DNA of 64,000 nucleotides from CAWGCA01 sp963820955 (GTDB lineage Bacteria; Pseudomonadota; Gammaproteobacteria; Chromatiales; Chromatiaceae): positions 1-64,000 of the forward strand of contig CAWGCA010000039.1 in the NCBI GenBank assembly GCA_963820955.1, given 5' to 3'. The notes beneath the pieces are model-generated. The model was not told the DNA's origin and made no database searches. It saw only the letters and a list, made by a program, of their open reading frames with translations. Below are positions 7,608 to 15,845 of this stretch, piece by piece. Position 1 is the stretch's first letter. Each line of letters starts with the position of its first letter. A program made the translations under genes and the position numbers.

Positions 7608-9619
7608 GCTATGTCCCAGGGCAGCGGCGCGGGGGGGAACAGCCGCAGAACGCGATCGGCGTAAGCCGCGGTGATGCGGTGTACACGGTCCAACGTTGCC
7701 TTCAGGCGCAGCAGGTGAAATCTCTGAGACGGGTCGAATCCTTGCCTCCAGGCGCTGAGTTCAGCGGACACGGCGCCGCACTCCGCCGCTTCGATCCAAC
7801 AGAGGCGTACATTGCGAACCGCAAAGTCCAGAATCTGTAATCGTTCATCCCACCGATCGGGGGCGATACGGTTGGTAACCTCGCTGAGCAGGGCGAAGGC
7901 GAAGTCCTCCAGGCCAATATCGGTCAGACGCATGGATTGCGCGCTCTGTTCGTCGGCATCGGGCAGCAATCGGGACAGGTCGTCCCGCACAAGTGTCAAC
8001 AGCTCGAGCATTTCCAGCAGTTCCCGGTCCTGGTGCTCGGGATTCGCTTTCAAGGTCTGAAATGCATGGACCCGCTCGGCATCCTCCGGCGACAGCAGCG
8101 GAAGCAGATCCTCCAGGCGCTGATCCAAAGAACTGGCATTGAAAAATTCGCTCAGCTCCTGATGGAAGATCCGGAACTGAGCCACGAACTGAGGGGCATA
8201 GTTGGCTTCCGGCTGAGTGATGCGTGCGAGTATTTCGCTGGCGGTTTTCAGGTCTTCCGGTCCCGCGCAGCGGTGCAGTTTGTTCTGCAGTCGATGTTTT
8301 ATCTCCCCTTTGAGTGCCTTGGGTATGTCATTGCGATGGGCGATATCACGAATCCGGGTCAAGGGTTCGCTGCGCTGGAACTCCTTGTTATAGGAGGGCA
8401 GCCAGGGATGGATTTTGCGCAGTATCCATCGGTCTTCGGGGGCGGTGAGTGCTTCCAGTTCTGTTTCGATGGCCAGGGCCGCCTGGGCGTGGTGGTGGGG
8501 ACGAAAGTGCCGTCCGTCCTCGTTGCACGCCAGTTCACCGGTACCGAGAAAGCGCAGATAAACGGCCAGACTGGCCAGCTGTTCCGGGTTGGCGGTGAAA
8601 TTAGAGGCCAGGACCAGTTCCCGTATCCAGGTGAGGCGCTGGCGCCAACTGGAATTTTCGGCGTGTGCCGCCGCGATACGGTCGATCAGTTGCTGTTCCG
8701 ACGGAGACAGATTGGGGATGTTGCGGGGGTGTGGCTCCGGCTCTTCCTCGCCGGAAACTCCCTGCCCCTGTTTTTGCACATGCCGGGCCCGGCTTGTCTT
8801 GGGCGTCGACAGCAGGGCCCGGAAACGCTGTTCGGCTGTCGTGAGCAGTTCAGGTGGCTGGGGCCACTGTTCCATAATCATAGCGCCGTTGTAGCGGCGT
8901 TGCTGCAGACGTTCAACCAAGGCCCTCAATCCGGCATCGCTGTCCCGGGCAGGGCCGGTATACAAAGGTAGATGGCTATCCCTGTCTCCCCAGTTTTCAT
9001 GCAGGTGAAGGTGAATGATGGGAACCTCGGGTTCCAGTTCGTCGACATATCGGATGTAATCGTTCCAGGTGCCTGAGAACAGGTTGGCGTGGCCGATGTC
9101 CAGGCACATACCAACATGGCTGGTATCGATGTTCAGCTTGTCGAGACAGCGGAACAGATCGTTGAAGTCAGTCGGACCGGTAAGCGGGGTATTTTCAATG
9201 CTGAGAAGGATACCCTGGCTGGCGGCATAGGATATGACGGGAACCAGGCTATTCACATAGGCGTCGATTCCCCGGTCCGTGTAGAGGTGCAGATTGACCA
9301 GATTGGCGCCTATGTCTTGGGCGAAATCCACACTGCGCTTCAGCAATTTTTCAGCGCGGGGGTGCAGGGGATTGGCCTGCCAGGGGGCATGAACAGTGTA
9401 GCTTATGTCGTGGGATTCACCGATCTGCCGGATCTTGTTTCGCTTCTTCTCCTCGATATCGGTCTCTTCCCAACCTGCAGTGCTGCCATCCGGCTCGTGT
9501 TTCTTGTCGGCGAACCACTCGAAGGCCCCGAAACCGTGTTCCACTGCGAACTCCAGCGGGTCCATAAAGCGGGAGGCCGAAAAGGCGGTCTGGTTTCCAA
9601 TACGTATGCGGTTATCCAT
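7490..9619 (-). CDS. TIM barrel fused to GWD central region (5' half of split gene)
   Basis: I start at the ATG of MDNRIRIGNQ, 12 bases inside a TTG-started frame. Residues about 1-265 form a xylose-isomerase-like TIM barrel with likely metal ligands in LSIENTP, CLDIGHAN, HLHLHENWG and IMEQWP. Residues about 300-690 match the helical centre of glucan,water dikinases (RDIAHRNDIP, NKLHRCAGPEDL, FRIFHQELSEFFNAS). After LPWDIA the frame drifts into nonsense, whereas the alternative frame reads AALGHSLGVTSQAIRVYSEG, the expected continuation. The intact protein would be about 1170 residues. Plant GWDs start with carbohydrate-binding modules; here an isomerase-like barrel replaces them. Confidence 0.75.
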   Translation of the reverse strand: MDNRIRIGNQTAFSASRFMDPLEFAVEHGFGAFEWFADKKHEPDGSTAGWEETDIEEKKRNKIRQIGESHDISYTVHAPWQANPLHPRAEKLLKRSVDFAQDIGANLVNLHLYTDRGIDAYVNSLVPVISYAASQGILLSIENTPLTGPTDFNDLFRCLDKLNIDTSHVGMCLDIGHANLFSGTWNDYIRYVDELEPEVPIIHLHLHENWGDRDSHLPLYTGPARDSDAGLRALVERLQQRRYNGAMIMEQWPQPPELLTTAEQRFRALLSTPKTSRARHVQKQGQGVSGEEEPEPHPRNIPNLSPSEQQLIDRIAAAHAENSSWRQRLTWIRELVLASNFTANPEQLASLAVYLRFLGTGELACNEDGRHFRPHHHAQAALAIETELEALTAPEDRWILRKIHPWLPSYNKEFQRSEPLTRIRDIAHRNDIPKALKGEIKHRLQNKLHRCAGPEDLKTASEILARITQPEANYAPQFVAQFRIFHQELSEFFNASSLDQRLEDLLPLLSPEDAERVHAFQTLKANPEHQDRELLEMLELLTLVRDDLSRLLPDADEQSAQSMRLTDIGLEDFAFALLSEVTNRIAPDRWDERLQILDFAVRNVRLCWIEAAECGAVSAELSAWRQGFDPSQRFHLLRLKATLDRVHRITAAYADRVLRLFPPAPLPWDIAWGLPRKRSGFTRKAIFGAILSSSWPGWQRDPKARSAAV
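7631..7637 (-). other. Homopolymer frameshift site (C7 in the coding strand)
   Basis: Seven C residues in the coding strand separate the two halves of the dikinase gene. With eight the codons read Phe-Pro-Pro-Arg-Ala-Ala-Leu-Gly-His and join the two conserved halves exactly. This is a direct reading. Whether it is a sequencing error, a real mutation or slippage-based switching cannot be told here. Confidence 0.8.
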
Positions 9620-9758
9620 CACAAACAGCAACAGGCAGTTTAAGAGTAAATATACTCGTGCATTGTGGGATTGAGGAACTACCGGTATTCTAAACCTGTA
9701 GATTCAACGAGCCAATGATTATAAATACCGGAATTTTACTGGTTTTTTTATCTTTAAA

Positions 9759-10691
9759 GTGGGTATCACCGAGGGCAAACCGATAGTGCAAGACGAGGAC
9801 TCTAACCTAGCACGGGACAGGGTGGACTACCGCAGTCTGACGAAGAAAGCCGCTGACCTGATTTCACCGCCTGACGTGTGCCGGCGAGTGCGGATACTAA
9901 TGGATGATCCTGCCGCGACAGTCGAAAGCATTGCACAGGTGATCGAATGTGATCCGGGGCTCACCGGTCGGATACTAAAAATAGCCAATAGCAGGAGGGA
10001 GGCTGGCTCCGATTCGATCGAATCTGTCGGCGAGGCACTGGAACAGGTCGGCGTGTCCGATGTACGGGGGATGATATTTGCCACTGTTGCAGCCAGTACT
10101 TTCGAACAGATCCCCGAGGATCTGGTGGATTTTGATGACTTCTGGCATCACAGCGTCTGCTGCGGCCTAGCGGCTCAAGTCCTCGCGGGCCGTTGTCGCC
10201 TGGTCCATGGGGAACGTCTTTTCACCGCCGGGCTGTTGCACGATATCGGTCAACTGCCCATTTATGACCAATTGCCGGATCTTGCCCGCCGGGTATTGGA
10301 TAAAGCGGGTGAACCGGAGAAGTATCGTTATCGCGCAGAGCAGGAGATTATCGGCTTCACCCACGCCCAGGTGGGTGCGGAGCTGATCCGCTGGTGGCAA
10401 CTCCCGGACAGCCTGTGGGAGCCGGTGGAGTTTCACCATGAACCGGCGCGGGCAAGCCGTTTTCCAGTCGAAACCGCGATCATACACATTGCGACGAACA
10501 TCGCCAACGCCATCGAGCCAAGCTGGAAAACCACCGGTGATCTGGATATATCCATTCGCGCCATCAATTCAGATGTATGGTCGGTGACGGGACTTTCGAA
10601 AGACGATTTAGAGCCAGTCCTGAGCGAAGTGATCATGCGCTCCTTCGATGTCATGGAGACCATCAACCCGAACGCCCTCAACATCTATTGA
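9759..10691 (+). CDS. HDOD-domain signalling protein
   Basis: A 310-residue protein with the HDOD (HD-related output) domain. The N-terminal PPDVCRRVRILMDDPAATVESIAQVIE-type segment and DPGLTGRILKIANS are the family signature, followed by degenerate HD motifs GLLHDIGQLP and EFHHEPARAS. HDOD proteins act in bacterial signalling and cell-cycle or stress control, usually without confirmed enzymatic activity. The start used is GTG; no strong ribosome-binding site is visible. It is divergent from the dikinase gene, with about 140 bases between them. Confidence 0.8.
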   Translation: MGITEGKPIVQDEDSNLARDRVDYRSLTKKAADLISPPDVCRRVRILMDDPAATVESIAQVIECDPGLTGRILKIANSRREAGSDSIESVGEALEQVGVSDVRGMIFATVAASTFEQIPEDLVDFDDFWHHSVCCGLAAQVLAGRCRLVHGERLFTAGLLHDIGQLPIYDQLPDLARRVLDKAGEPEKYRYRAEQEIIGFTHAQVGAELIRWWQLPDSLWEPVEFHHEPARASRFPVETAIIHIATNIANAIEPSWKTTGDLDISIRAINSDVWSVTGLSKDDLEPVLSEVIMRSFDVMETINPNALNIY

Positions 10692-10965
10692 TCCTGGAGA
10701 TCAGGATGGACGTTCTCTTCATACTCACTGGTGTCCTGTTTATTGCCACTTTTAGAGCCTATTGGGACAGCGTGAGGACTTATTCCTTCGCATGGATGGT
10801 GCTCTCTCGTGTTTCTTCCCGCACGAATACAGCAGTTGGCGACCGATGGTTGAAAAAAGATCAAGCAGTTGGACTTTTTACGACGACTGGCAGAATAAAT
10901 TACCGGACCGGCCTTATTCTCGTCATCGCAAATTCGTTGACGCTGCCAGGGACTGTCGCTGTGGT
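10692..10965 (+). other. Intergenic region, no gene seen
   Basis: About 270 bases between the HDOD gene and the NTF2-like gene. Reading frames that cross it show no family resemblance and no convincing start. The start of the next gene could lie further upstream in this stretch (in-frame from 10762). Confidence 0.4.
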
Positions 10966-11424
10966 ATGGCCGACGTGAGCGGATTCGATTCCAAACCAGG
11001 TTTTTCTACAGCAGTCTCTGCCGAACGGGCTTTTTACTCCGCGTTTGTCAATTGCGATCTGCCAGCGATGAAGAAAATCTGGGCCGATAAAGGTGTGATC
11101 TGCATACATCCCGGCTCTTCGCCCCTGGTGGGGCGCGAGGCGGTGTTGAGGAGTTGGGCCCGGATACTGGGAAGTGGTTTGCCGCTGAACCTGCGCGTTG
11201 TCCTACTCAGCCGCAAACAGCATGGTGACCTGGCGGTGCATCTTGTGGAGGAGTCCATTTCGCAGAGCCATGCTTCTGCTCCGTCCCTTGTGGTGGCGAC
11301 AAACGTCTATTTGCGCACTGCGCAAGGGTGGCGGCTGTTTGAACATCATGCGACGGCGCCGGGGTCTCAACAACGCGGGAGCGATTCCGGAGCGACCCGA
11401 CGCCGTCAGCCTACTTTGCAATAA
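10966..11424 (+). CDS. SnoaL/NTF2-like protein
   Basis: From the ATG at 10966 the frame gives 152 residues with a cone-shaped NTF2/SnoaL (DUF4440-type) fold pattern: AERAFYSAFVNCDLPAMKKI, WADKGVICIHPGSSPLVGRE, SWARIL and GWRLFEHHATAPG. This family is common as ketosteroid-isomerase-like or unknown small-molecule-binding proteins; the function here is not known. An in-frame start at 10762 would add 68 unconserved residues and is less likely. The Ser/Arg-rich tail is probably disordered. Confidence 0.7.
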   Translation: MADVSGFDSKPGFSTAVSAERAFYSAFVNCDLPAMKKIWADKGVICIHPGSSPLVGREAVLRSWARILGSGLPLNLRVVLLSRKQHGDLAVHLVEESISQSHASAPSLVVATNVYLRTAQGWRLFEHHATAPGSQQRGSDSGATRRRQPTLQ

Positions 11425-11527
11425 GGGAGTGAGGTAGGGGGTTGAGAACAAGAGATCAGATCCTGTACTGAGCCACTTACTCAGTGTTCCCTCGCAAGAG
11501 CCGATCCCTTGTTGGCATCAAGAGCCC

Positions 11528-12007
11528 CTACTTATCCTTTTCTCTGAAGTCATCGTGACAGCTCTTGCAGGTTTTTGCGGTTGCCCCGAACTGCGCCTTG
11601 ATGGCGTCGATATCACCAGTGGCGGCCACCTTCTGCAGTTTATCTGCTTCTATCTGCAGCGCCTTGTATTTTTCGACGAACTCGTCCCAATGCTCCCAGA
11701 TCTCGGGTTTGGCCTCGGTATCCTCGTGGGAGCCTTTGGGGAAACCCTCTGTCAGATCCAGACTGGCGGCCTTCGCCAGTCCTGTCGCCTTGTTCGAGAA
11801 GGTGGCTGCGTCGAAAGGTATTTTGCCCTTGACCATGCCACCCATCGGCTGCAGGTACCACTTTAAGATGGTCATGGTTGATTGCCGGAAATCCACCGCC
11901 CCCTGCAGAGACGTCCCGGCCGCATGGGCGGTTGCCAGACCGGCACCCATCGCCAAGGTTCCGATCATGCCCGCTGTCAGCAGGCGTTGCGTTACTCGTC
12001 TATTCAT
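11528..12007 (-). CDS. Cytochrome c' precursor
   Basis: A 159-residue protein with an N-terminal signal peptide (MNRRVTQRLLTAGMIGTLAM, then an Ala-rich cleavage region) and a C-terminal CKSCH haem c attachment motif in the family context TAKTCKSCHDDFREKD. The N-terminal WYLQPMGGMVKG helix is also typical. Cytochrome c' is a periplasmic four-helix haem protein that binds NO and is linked to nitrosative stress protection. I chose the ATG seven codons inside the longest frame because GAGGG lies just upstream of it. It is monocistronic. Confidence 0.88.
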   Translation of the reverse strand: MNRRVTQRLLTAGMIGTLAMGAGLATAHAAGTSLQGAVDFRQSTMTILKWYLQPMGGMVKGKIPFDAATFSNKATGLAKAASLDLTEGFPKGSHEDTEAKPEIWEHWDEFVEKYKALQIEADKLQKVAATGDIDAIKAQFGATAKTCKSCHDDFREKDK

Positions 12008-12340
12008 CAAGCTGCCCTCTATGTTCAATTGGAGTTGACAAAGGTTAACACCTCGGAGTTATTTTTGTTCAACATAAACTACCCTTTTTTTCCGAAGGAG
12101 TACTTTTGGGTCCAGGGTGTTTACACGAGGCTATGTGAAAACTCAAGTGTTGTGTTTGTCTCAGAGAAAATTCATAGAAAAACCCGTCTGAGCTTGAATT
12201 AGACTGAACTTCCGTACATGAATTACCCGCAAACTCACCTGGCGACGCATAGTCGTTTCGTCACTCAGAGTTTTCACACAGCCTGGACCAAAAGTAGACC
12301 CTCAGCACAATCCGAAGCTGCTGTCTATTTAAAGGGTACT

Positions 12341-12370
12341 TCGAAAAATCACTTTAATGGGATTTTTCGA
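12341..12370. repeat. Perfect 10-bp inverted repeat (hairpin)
   Basis: TCGAAAAATC and GATTTTTCGA flank a 10-base loop. It lies in a 470-base gene-free stretch between cytochrome c' and the CTERM-like gene. Possible terminator, protein site or mobile-element remnant; the sequence alone does not decide. Confidence 0.6.
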
Positions 12371-12459
12371 TACAGTGATCGAAAAGCGCGATTTCCGATC
12401 ACCTTCATTTTCATGCGCTTACGCGCATTAAAATAGTGGTGCGTCCCTGCACCATACGA

Positions 12460-12482
12460 GCACCTCGAATTTTTCGAGGTGC
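12460..12482. terminator. Strong hairpin after the CTERM-like gene
   Basis: GCACCTCGAA and TTCGAGGTGC form a 10-bp stem around three bases. It lies about 20 bases beyond the stop of the reverse-strand CTERM-like gene and could end its transcript, although no long T run follows. The rest of 12029-12502 holds no supported gene. Confidence 0.5.
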
Positions 12483-12502
12483 CCTAAATATTGTTTTAAC
12501 AA

Positions 12503-12991
12503 TTAGGCAGCTACACCGATTAATCCAAGTAAGCCGCTACCAAAAAGCCAAGCAGCAGCGGGTATAGGCACAGTTTGTACGGCAGACCATGAGCCTGGAA
12601 TCCCTGTTCCGACCGGCCCCCAGAGACCATTTATGATTTCAGTACCTGAAGCCGACAATATACCTGAGTAAATACCCGATACGATTCCATTAGATGGTGT
12701 CACAATCTCAAACCCGGTCAATTCTATTGTATTATCTGAAAACAAAGTGCCAGTAAAGTTTTCGCGTCCAAAAACGCCGGTTTGATTGCCACTGCCTACC
12801 CAATCAAAAAAGCCAGTCAGGTCAAAGTCTAGGTCATTGGAGACCTGAGTATAGAATTACAGTGTTTCACCCCATATACCACCCGCATCATCAGAACCAG
12901 TTACAGTCCATTGAACTGTCGTTAGATCAGCATTAGCAAAGTTACTTAAAGAAAATAGTGGGATTGCATCTATCAGCCGTGATTTATTCAT
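12503..12991 (-). pseudogene. PEP-CTERM-like exported protein with in-frame stop
   Basis: Read from the ATG at 12991, the frame starts MNKSRLIDAIPLFSLSNFAN (weak signal peptide) and reaches a TAA at 12857-12859 after 45 codons. It continues in the same frame to 12503 with family-like sequence and ends VPIPAAAWLFGSGLLGLIGV. That ending is the typical sorting tail of PEP-CTERM/VPEID-type proteins handled by exosortases. The usual basic cluster after the hydrophobic helix is missing: the protein ends Ala-Ala. The single ochre codon and the clipped tail suggest an inactivated gene, though one base error would explain the stop. Confidence 0.65.
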
Positions 12992-13385
12992 GATGATTCG
13001 CTCCGTAAATCCGTCACTAGTTTTATAGCCAGGACATTATTTTTATTCCTGGTTGACGGGTCTGCTTTATAGTATTCACCCGGTTGGATTTCTTCGGGAG
13101 TAAATAGAGATGGGTAGGTGTCCTTTAGAGCTTACACCTGACTTAGATATATAACTAAAGGCTAAACTTTCGAGTAGGATCGATGAGGTGCATCTGCGTA
13201 TGTTGGTGGGTTGTTTCTTCTTCAACTCAGCTAGAAATGTTGCATCACAATAGGCGGGAGTCGGTCAACTTAGGTCATCGCACAAAAACAATAGGGAACT
13301 ACTCACCCCTGCGCCCAGGTTCGGCCAGAGGACATTTAGTTTAACTTACCGGCACTGGCACAGGAACAAACTCCGAGGAACTCGT
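12992..13385. other. Gene-free region upstream of the CTERM-like gene
   Basis: About 390 bases without a supported ORF. Two small dyads are visible: CCAGGA and TCCTGG around 13027-13052, and AGGTGT and ACACCT around 13115-13141. The region probably contains the promoter of the reverse-strand CTERM-like gene and the end of arsM. Confidence 0.4.
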
Positions 13386-14237
13386 TTAACAGCAAGAACT
13401 GTTTTCCGGTTTGATTCCTTCTATCGTAGCCGATACAACATAATCAAGAACTTTGCTATCAGGCGTCCAGTCGCGCATAAAGGATTTGGATTCATCCTTG
13501 GGCTCAACGCGAACATCGATGAATCCGGCCTCTTCTATCATTGACACTACGTCTTCTATCAATGAGGCATTCCCCATACAACCCGCAACAAGCGCGGCAT
13601 CGTTTCGCATATCTTCCGGAAGCTCTACCGTGGCTACGACATCGGATATCGCCAATCGACCACCCGGCTTCAGGACACGGAATGCTTCCCTGAATACCTG
13701 CGGTTTATCAGGTGAGAGGTTGATCACACAGTTAGAGATGATTACGTCGGCTTCACTGTCGGCGATGGGCAAATGCTCAATCTCACCTAGACGGAATTCG
13801 ACGTTGTAGTAGTTTCCTTTTTCAGCGTTGCTGCGTGCCTTAGAAACCATATCAGGTGTCATGTCTACACCGATGACGTGGCCGGTCTCACCGACTTCCT
13901 GTGCAGACAGAAAACAATCAAAACCACCACCCGCACCTAAATCTACCACAACCTCCCCAGTCCGGAGTGACGCTATCGCCCTGGGATTACCGCATCCGAG
14001 CCCCATATCAGCACCTGCGGGAACATTACTTAGTTCCTCATCGCTGTAACCGAGGCGTTTAGATACCAAAGAGTTTATCGCCACATCGTCTGGTTCACCA
14101 CAACAACTGCTCGCTGTACTGCTGCCTTGAGTAGAATCAGTCAGAGCAACCTTGGCATAGGCATCGCGAACATTTCGACGGTATTCGTCATGTTTAGCTT
14201 GTTCATTGAGTTTGGATTTGGGTGTGCAGCAACTCAT
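13386..14237 (-). CDS. arsM: Arsenite S-adenosylmethionine methyltransferase
   Basis: From the ATG of MSCCTPKSK the protein has 283 residues. It shows the class I methyltransferase glycine motif VVDLGAGGGFDCFLSA, the acidic GVDMTPDM motif, and the ArsM-type cysteines: one in GLGCGNP, one in SNCVINLSP and one in AGCMGNAS. Cys-Cys pairs occur at both ends (MSCC, SSCC-like and a final SSCC). ArsM methylates trivalent arsenic using SAM. This start has TAGGAC upstream and leaves 13 bases after the arsR stop; the longer frame would overlap arsR. It is co-directional with arsR, so arsenite-inducible expression is likely. Confidence 0.88.
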   Translation of the reverse strand: MSCCTPKSKLNEQAKHDEYRRNVRDAYAKVALTDSTQGSSTASSCCGEPDDVAINSLVSKRLGYSDEELSNVPAGADMGLGCGNPRAIASLRTGEVVVDLGAGGGFDCFLSAQEVGETGHVIGVDMTPDMVSKARSNAEKGNYYNVEFRLGEIEHLPIADSEADVIISNCVINLSPDKPQVFREAFRVLKPGGRLAISDVVATVELPEDMRNDAALVAGCMGNASLIEDVVSMIEEAGFIDVRVEPKDESKSFMRDWTPDSKVLDYVVSATIEGIKPENSSCC

Positions 14238-14250
14238 CAGCGGTGTCCTA

Positions 14251-14574
14251 TCATTTGTTTTCGCAAAAGCCAAAAAAAAGAGCCAGTTCCATGAGTACTT
14301 CAGGTTCTACCCAGCAACGAATACTCTTGCCCTGTCGTTTCATTTTTATCAGCCCAGCCCTGTTCAGTTCCTTCAGGTGATGGGAAACAGTCGAAGGCGC
14401 AATACTCAGTCTTTCCCCCAACTCTCCGACACAATAGCTTGTTGCTTCATCAGTACTGCATACGCTGCCAGGGGCACAACATAACATCAGTCGCTCGAAA
14501 AGGCTCAGGCGGTGAGGATTACTCAATGCCTTGAATTGGGCAGCACGAAATTCATTACTTCTTTTATTCGACAT
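14251..14574 (-). CDS. arsR: ArsR-family repressor
   Basis: A 107-residue winged-helix protein with the ArsR/SmtB pattern: FKALSNPHRLSLFERLMLCC, then the recognition helix APSTVSHHLKELNRAGL and the wing KMKRQGKSIRCWV. Cysteines at LMLCC, SVC and SYC in the N-terminal part, plus a C-terminal FCENK, could bind As(III). The arrangement differs from the classical CVC metal site, so the sensor site is an inference. It is first in the arsR-arsM operon and almost certainly autoregulated through the dyad overlapping its start codon. Confidence 0.88.
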   Translation of the reverse strand: MSNKRSNEFRAAQFKALSNPHRLSLFERLMLCCAPGSVCSTDEATSYCVGELGERLSIAPSTVSHHLKELNRAGLIKMKRQGKSIRCWVEPEVLMELALFFGFCENK

Positions 14575-14611
14575 ATATCGAAATATAGATTCAATAAAAG
14601 CATTCTGTCAA
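14567..14611 (-). promoter_or_regulatory. arsR promoter with overlapping ArsR-type dyad
   Basis: On the reverse strand a consensus -35 box TTGACA (14611-14606) is separated by 18 bases from a TATATT -10 box (14587-14582). The palindrome TTCGA-N6-TCGAA spans 14567-14582, covering the base next to the -10 box and the ATG at 14574-14572. The spacing puts transcription start at or within a base or two of the ATG, so the mRNA may be leaderless. Repressor binding would block polymerase directly. Confidence 0.7.
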
Positions 14612-14801
14612 GTAATAGAAACTGCAAGCTAACACCCCAAGATGCTCTTATTCTTCGGCTAGGAGGCTGTCGGGTTTAACGCCCTGAGCCAACAATATTT
14701 TCCGATCCCGCACAATTTGGCGCATAAGTTTCGCCCATAGGAACAAGATTCCCTGACTGAGCAATAGAAGTAAGCCAAACCTACGTATCCTTACCGCCCC
14801 T

Positions 14802-15787
14802 TTAGCTTCCCAGTGCATGTATCCGCTTCAGATTCCATGCCATACATACCAGATTCCATTCGCCTTGTGCCGCCTCTCGCCCGCGAAGGTGAAATTGTCG
14901 GAATCCCATGACCTCTTTGATGATACCGAAAACGGTTTCCACGGTTGATTTACGTTGTGCGTAAACACTTTTACCTGCAGGGGTACTCAGTCGATGCCTC
15001 ATTAATGCAAGCGCATCGGCATCTTCCGGGCAGGGGGGTGGCTGCTTCAGTCGCTCTTCCAACCGCTGGTTATGCCGTTCTCGGCTATCACAGATATAAG
15101 GCAGAATCTCCTGCGCTTCACACCGATTGACATTGCTTTCACTGAAGTAACCCGTATCAGCCAAAAGACCCTGTGCTTTACCCAGTGGCTCTTCCATGGC
15201 TTTGAGCGCCGCAAGAGTAGGTTCCACTTCCTGTTTGTCGTTGGGTTGCTGGGTAAGGTGGTTCTCTACGATCAGATGGGTAGCAGTATCAACCGTCGCC
15301 TGGGCGTTATAGGCCTGAACAAACCCGGCGGATGAAGGCATAATGCGTGACTCCTCATCCGTGAAATTAACCTGGTCTTTTTCCTGCGGTCCTTCCTGGG
15401 GTGGCCTGGGTGTGCGGCCACGGGCCTTTTTTCCCGTCTCTTCCTCTTGCTTCTGACGCCGCTTTACCTTCTCTTCGTACTCCGCCTGCTCTTTTTCGAA
15501 ACGCTCACGGGCACGACGTTCCATCTCCTCCTTGGCTTTGGCTATCGCCGCCAGCCGGTCTTCTCGGCGTTTGAGTTCCTCTGGAATATCCAGCTCCGGC
15601 TCTTCTTCGGTATCGGCCTGTTCAGCTTTCTTCAGTAACAACTCGACTTCCCGGCGTAGCTGCTCTTCCAGCTTGTTCGCATAGCCCCAACTCATCGCCT
15701 TGTGTTTGCTGGCATTGGCTTTGACCTTGGTACCGTCCAGACTCACATTACCCATCTTGAACAGCCCTAACCCGGCATAGCCGGAAC
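14802..15787 (-). pseudogene. IS1182-family transposase, 5'-truncated
   Basis: The frame carries the C-terminal two thirds of an IS1182-type DDE transposase: GNVSLDGTKVKANASKHKAM, a long Glu/Arg/Lys coiled coil, AYNAQATVD, LLADTGYFSE, CDSRERHNQR, KSTVETVFGIIKEVMGFRQF. The N-terminal third is missing. The frame runs on to 16229, but that extension is only antisense to the next gene, so I end the homology near 15787, where another element inserted. GGCTGTCGGGTTTAACGCC near 14665 may be part of the element end. Confidence 0.8.
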
Positions 15788-15845
15788 CAAAATTCTTTGT
15801 ATCACCTATCCTTATCCTCAGTAGCGAGAATAATGGATAGCCATC

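Noticed and set aside
7937..8971. Forward ORF of 344 residues antisense to the dikinase fusion
   Set aside because: No family resemblance; the reverse frame carries clear conserved motifs.
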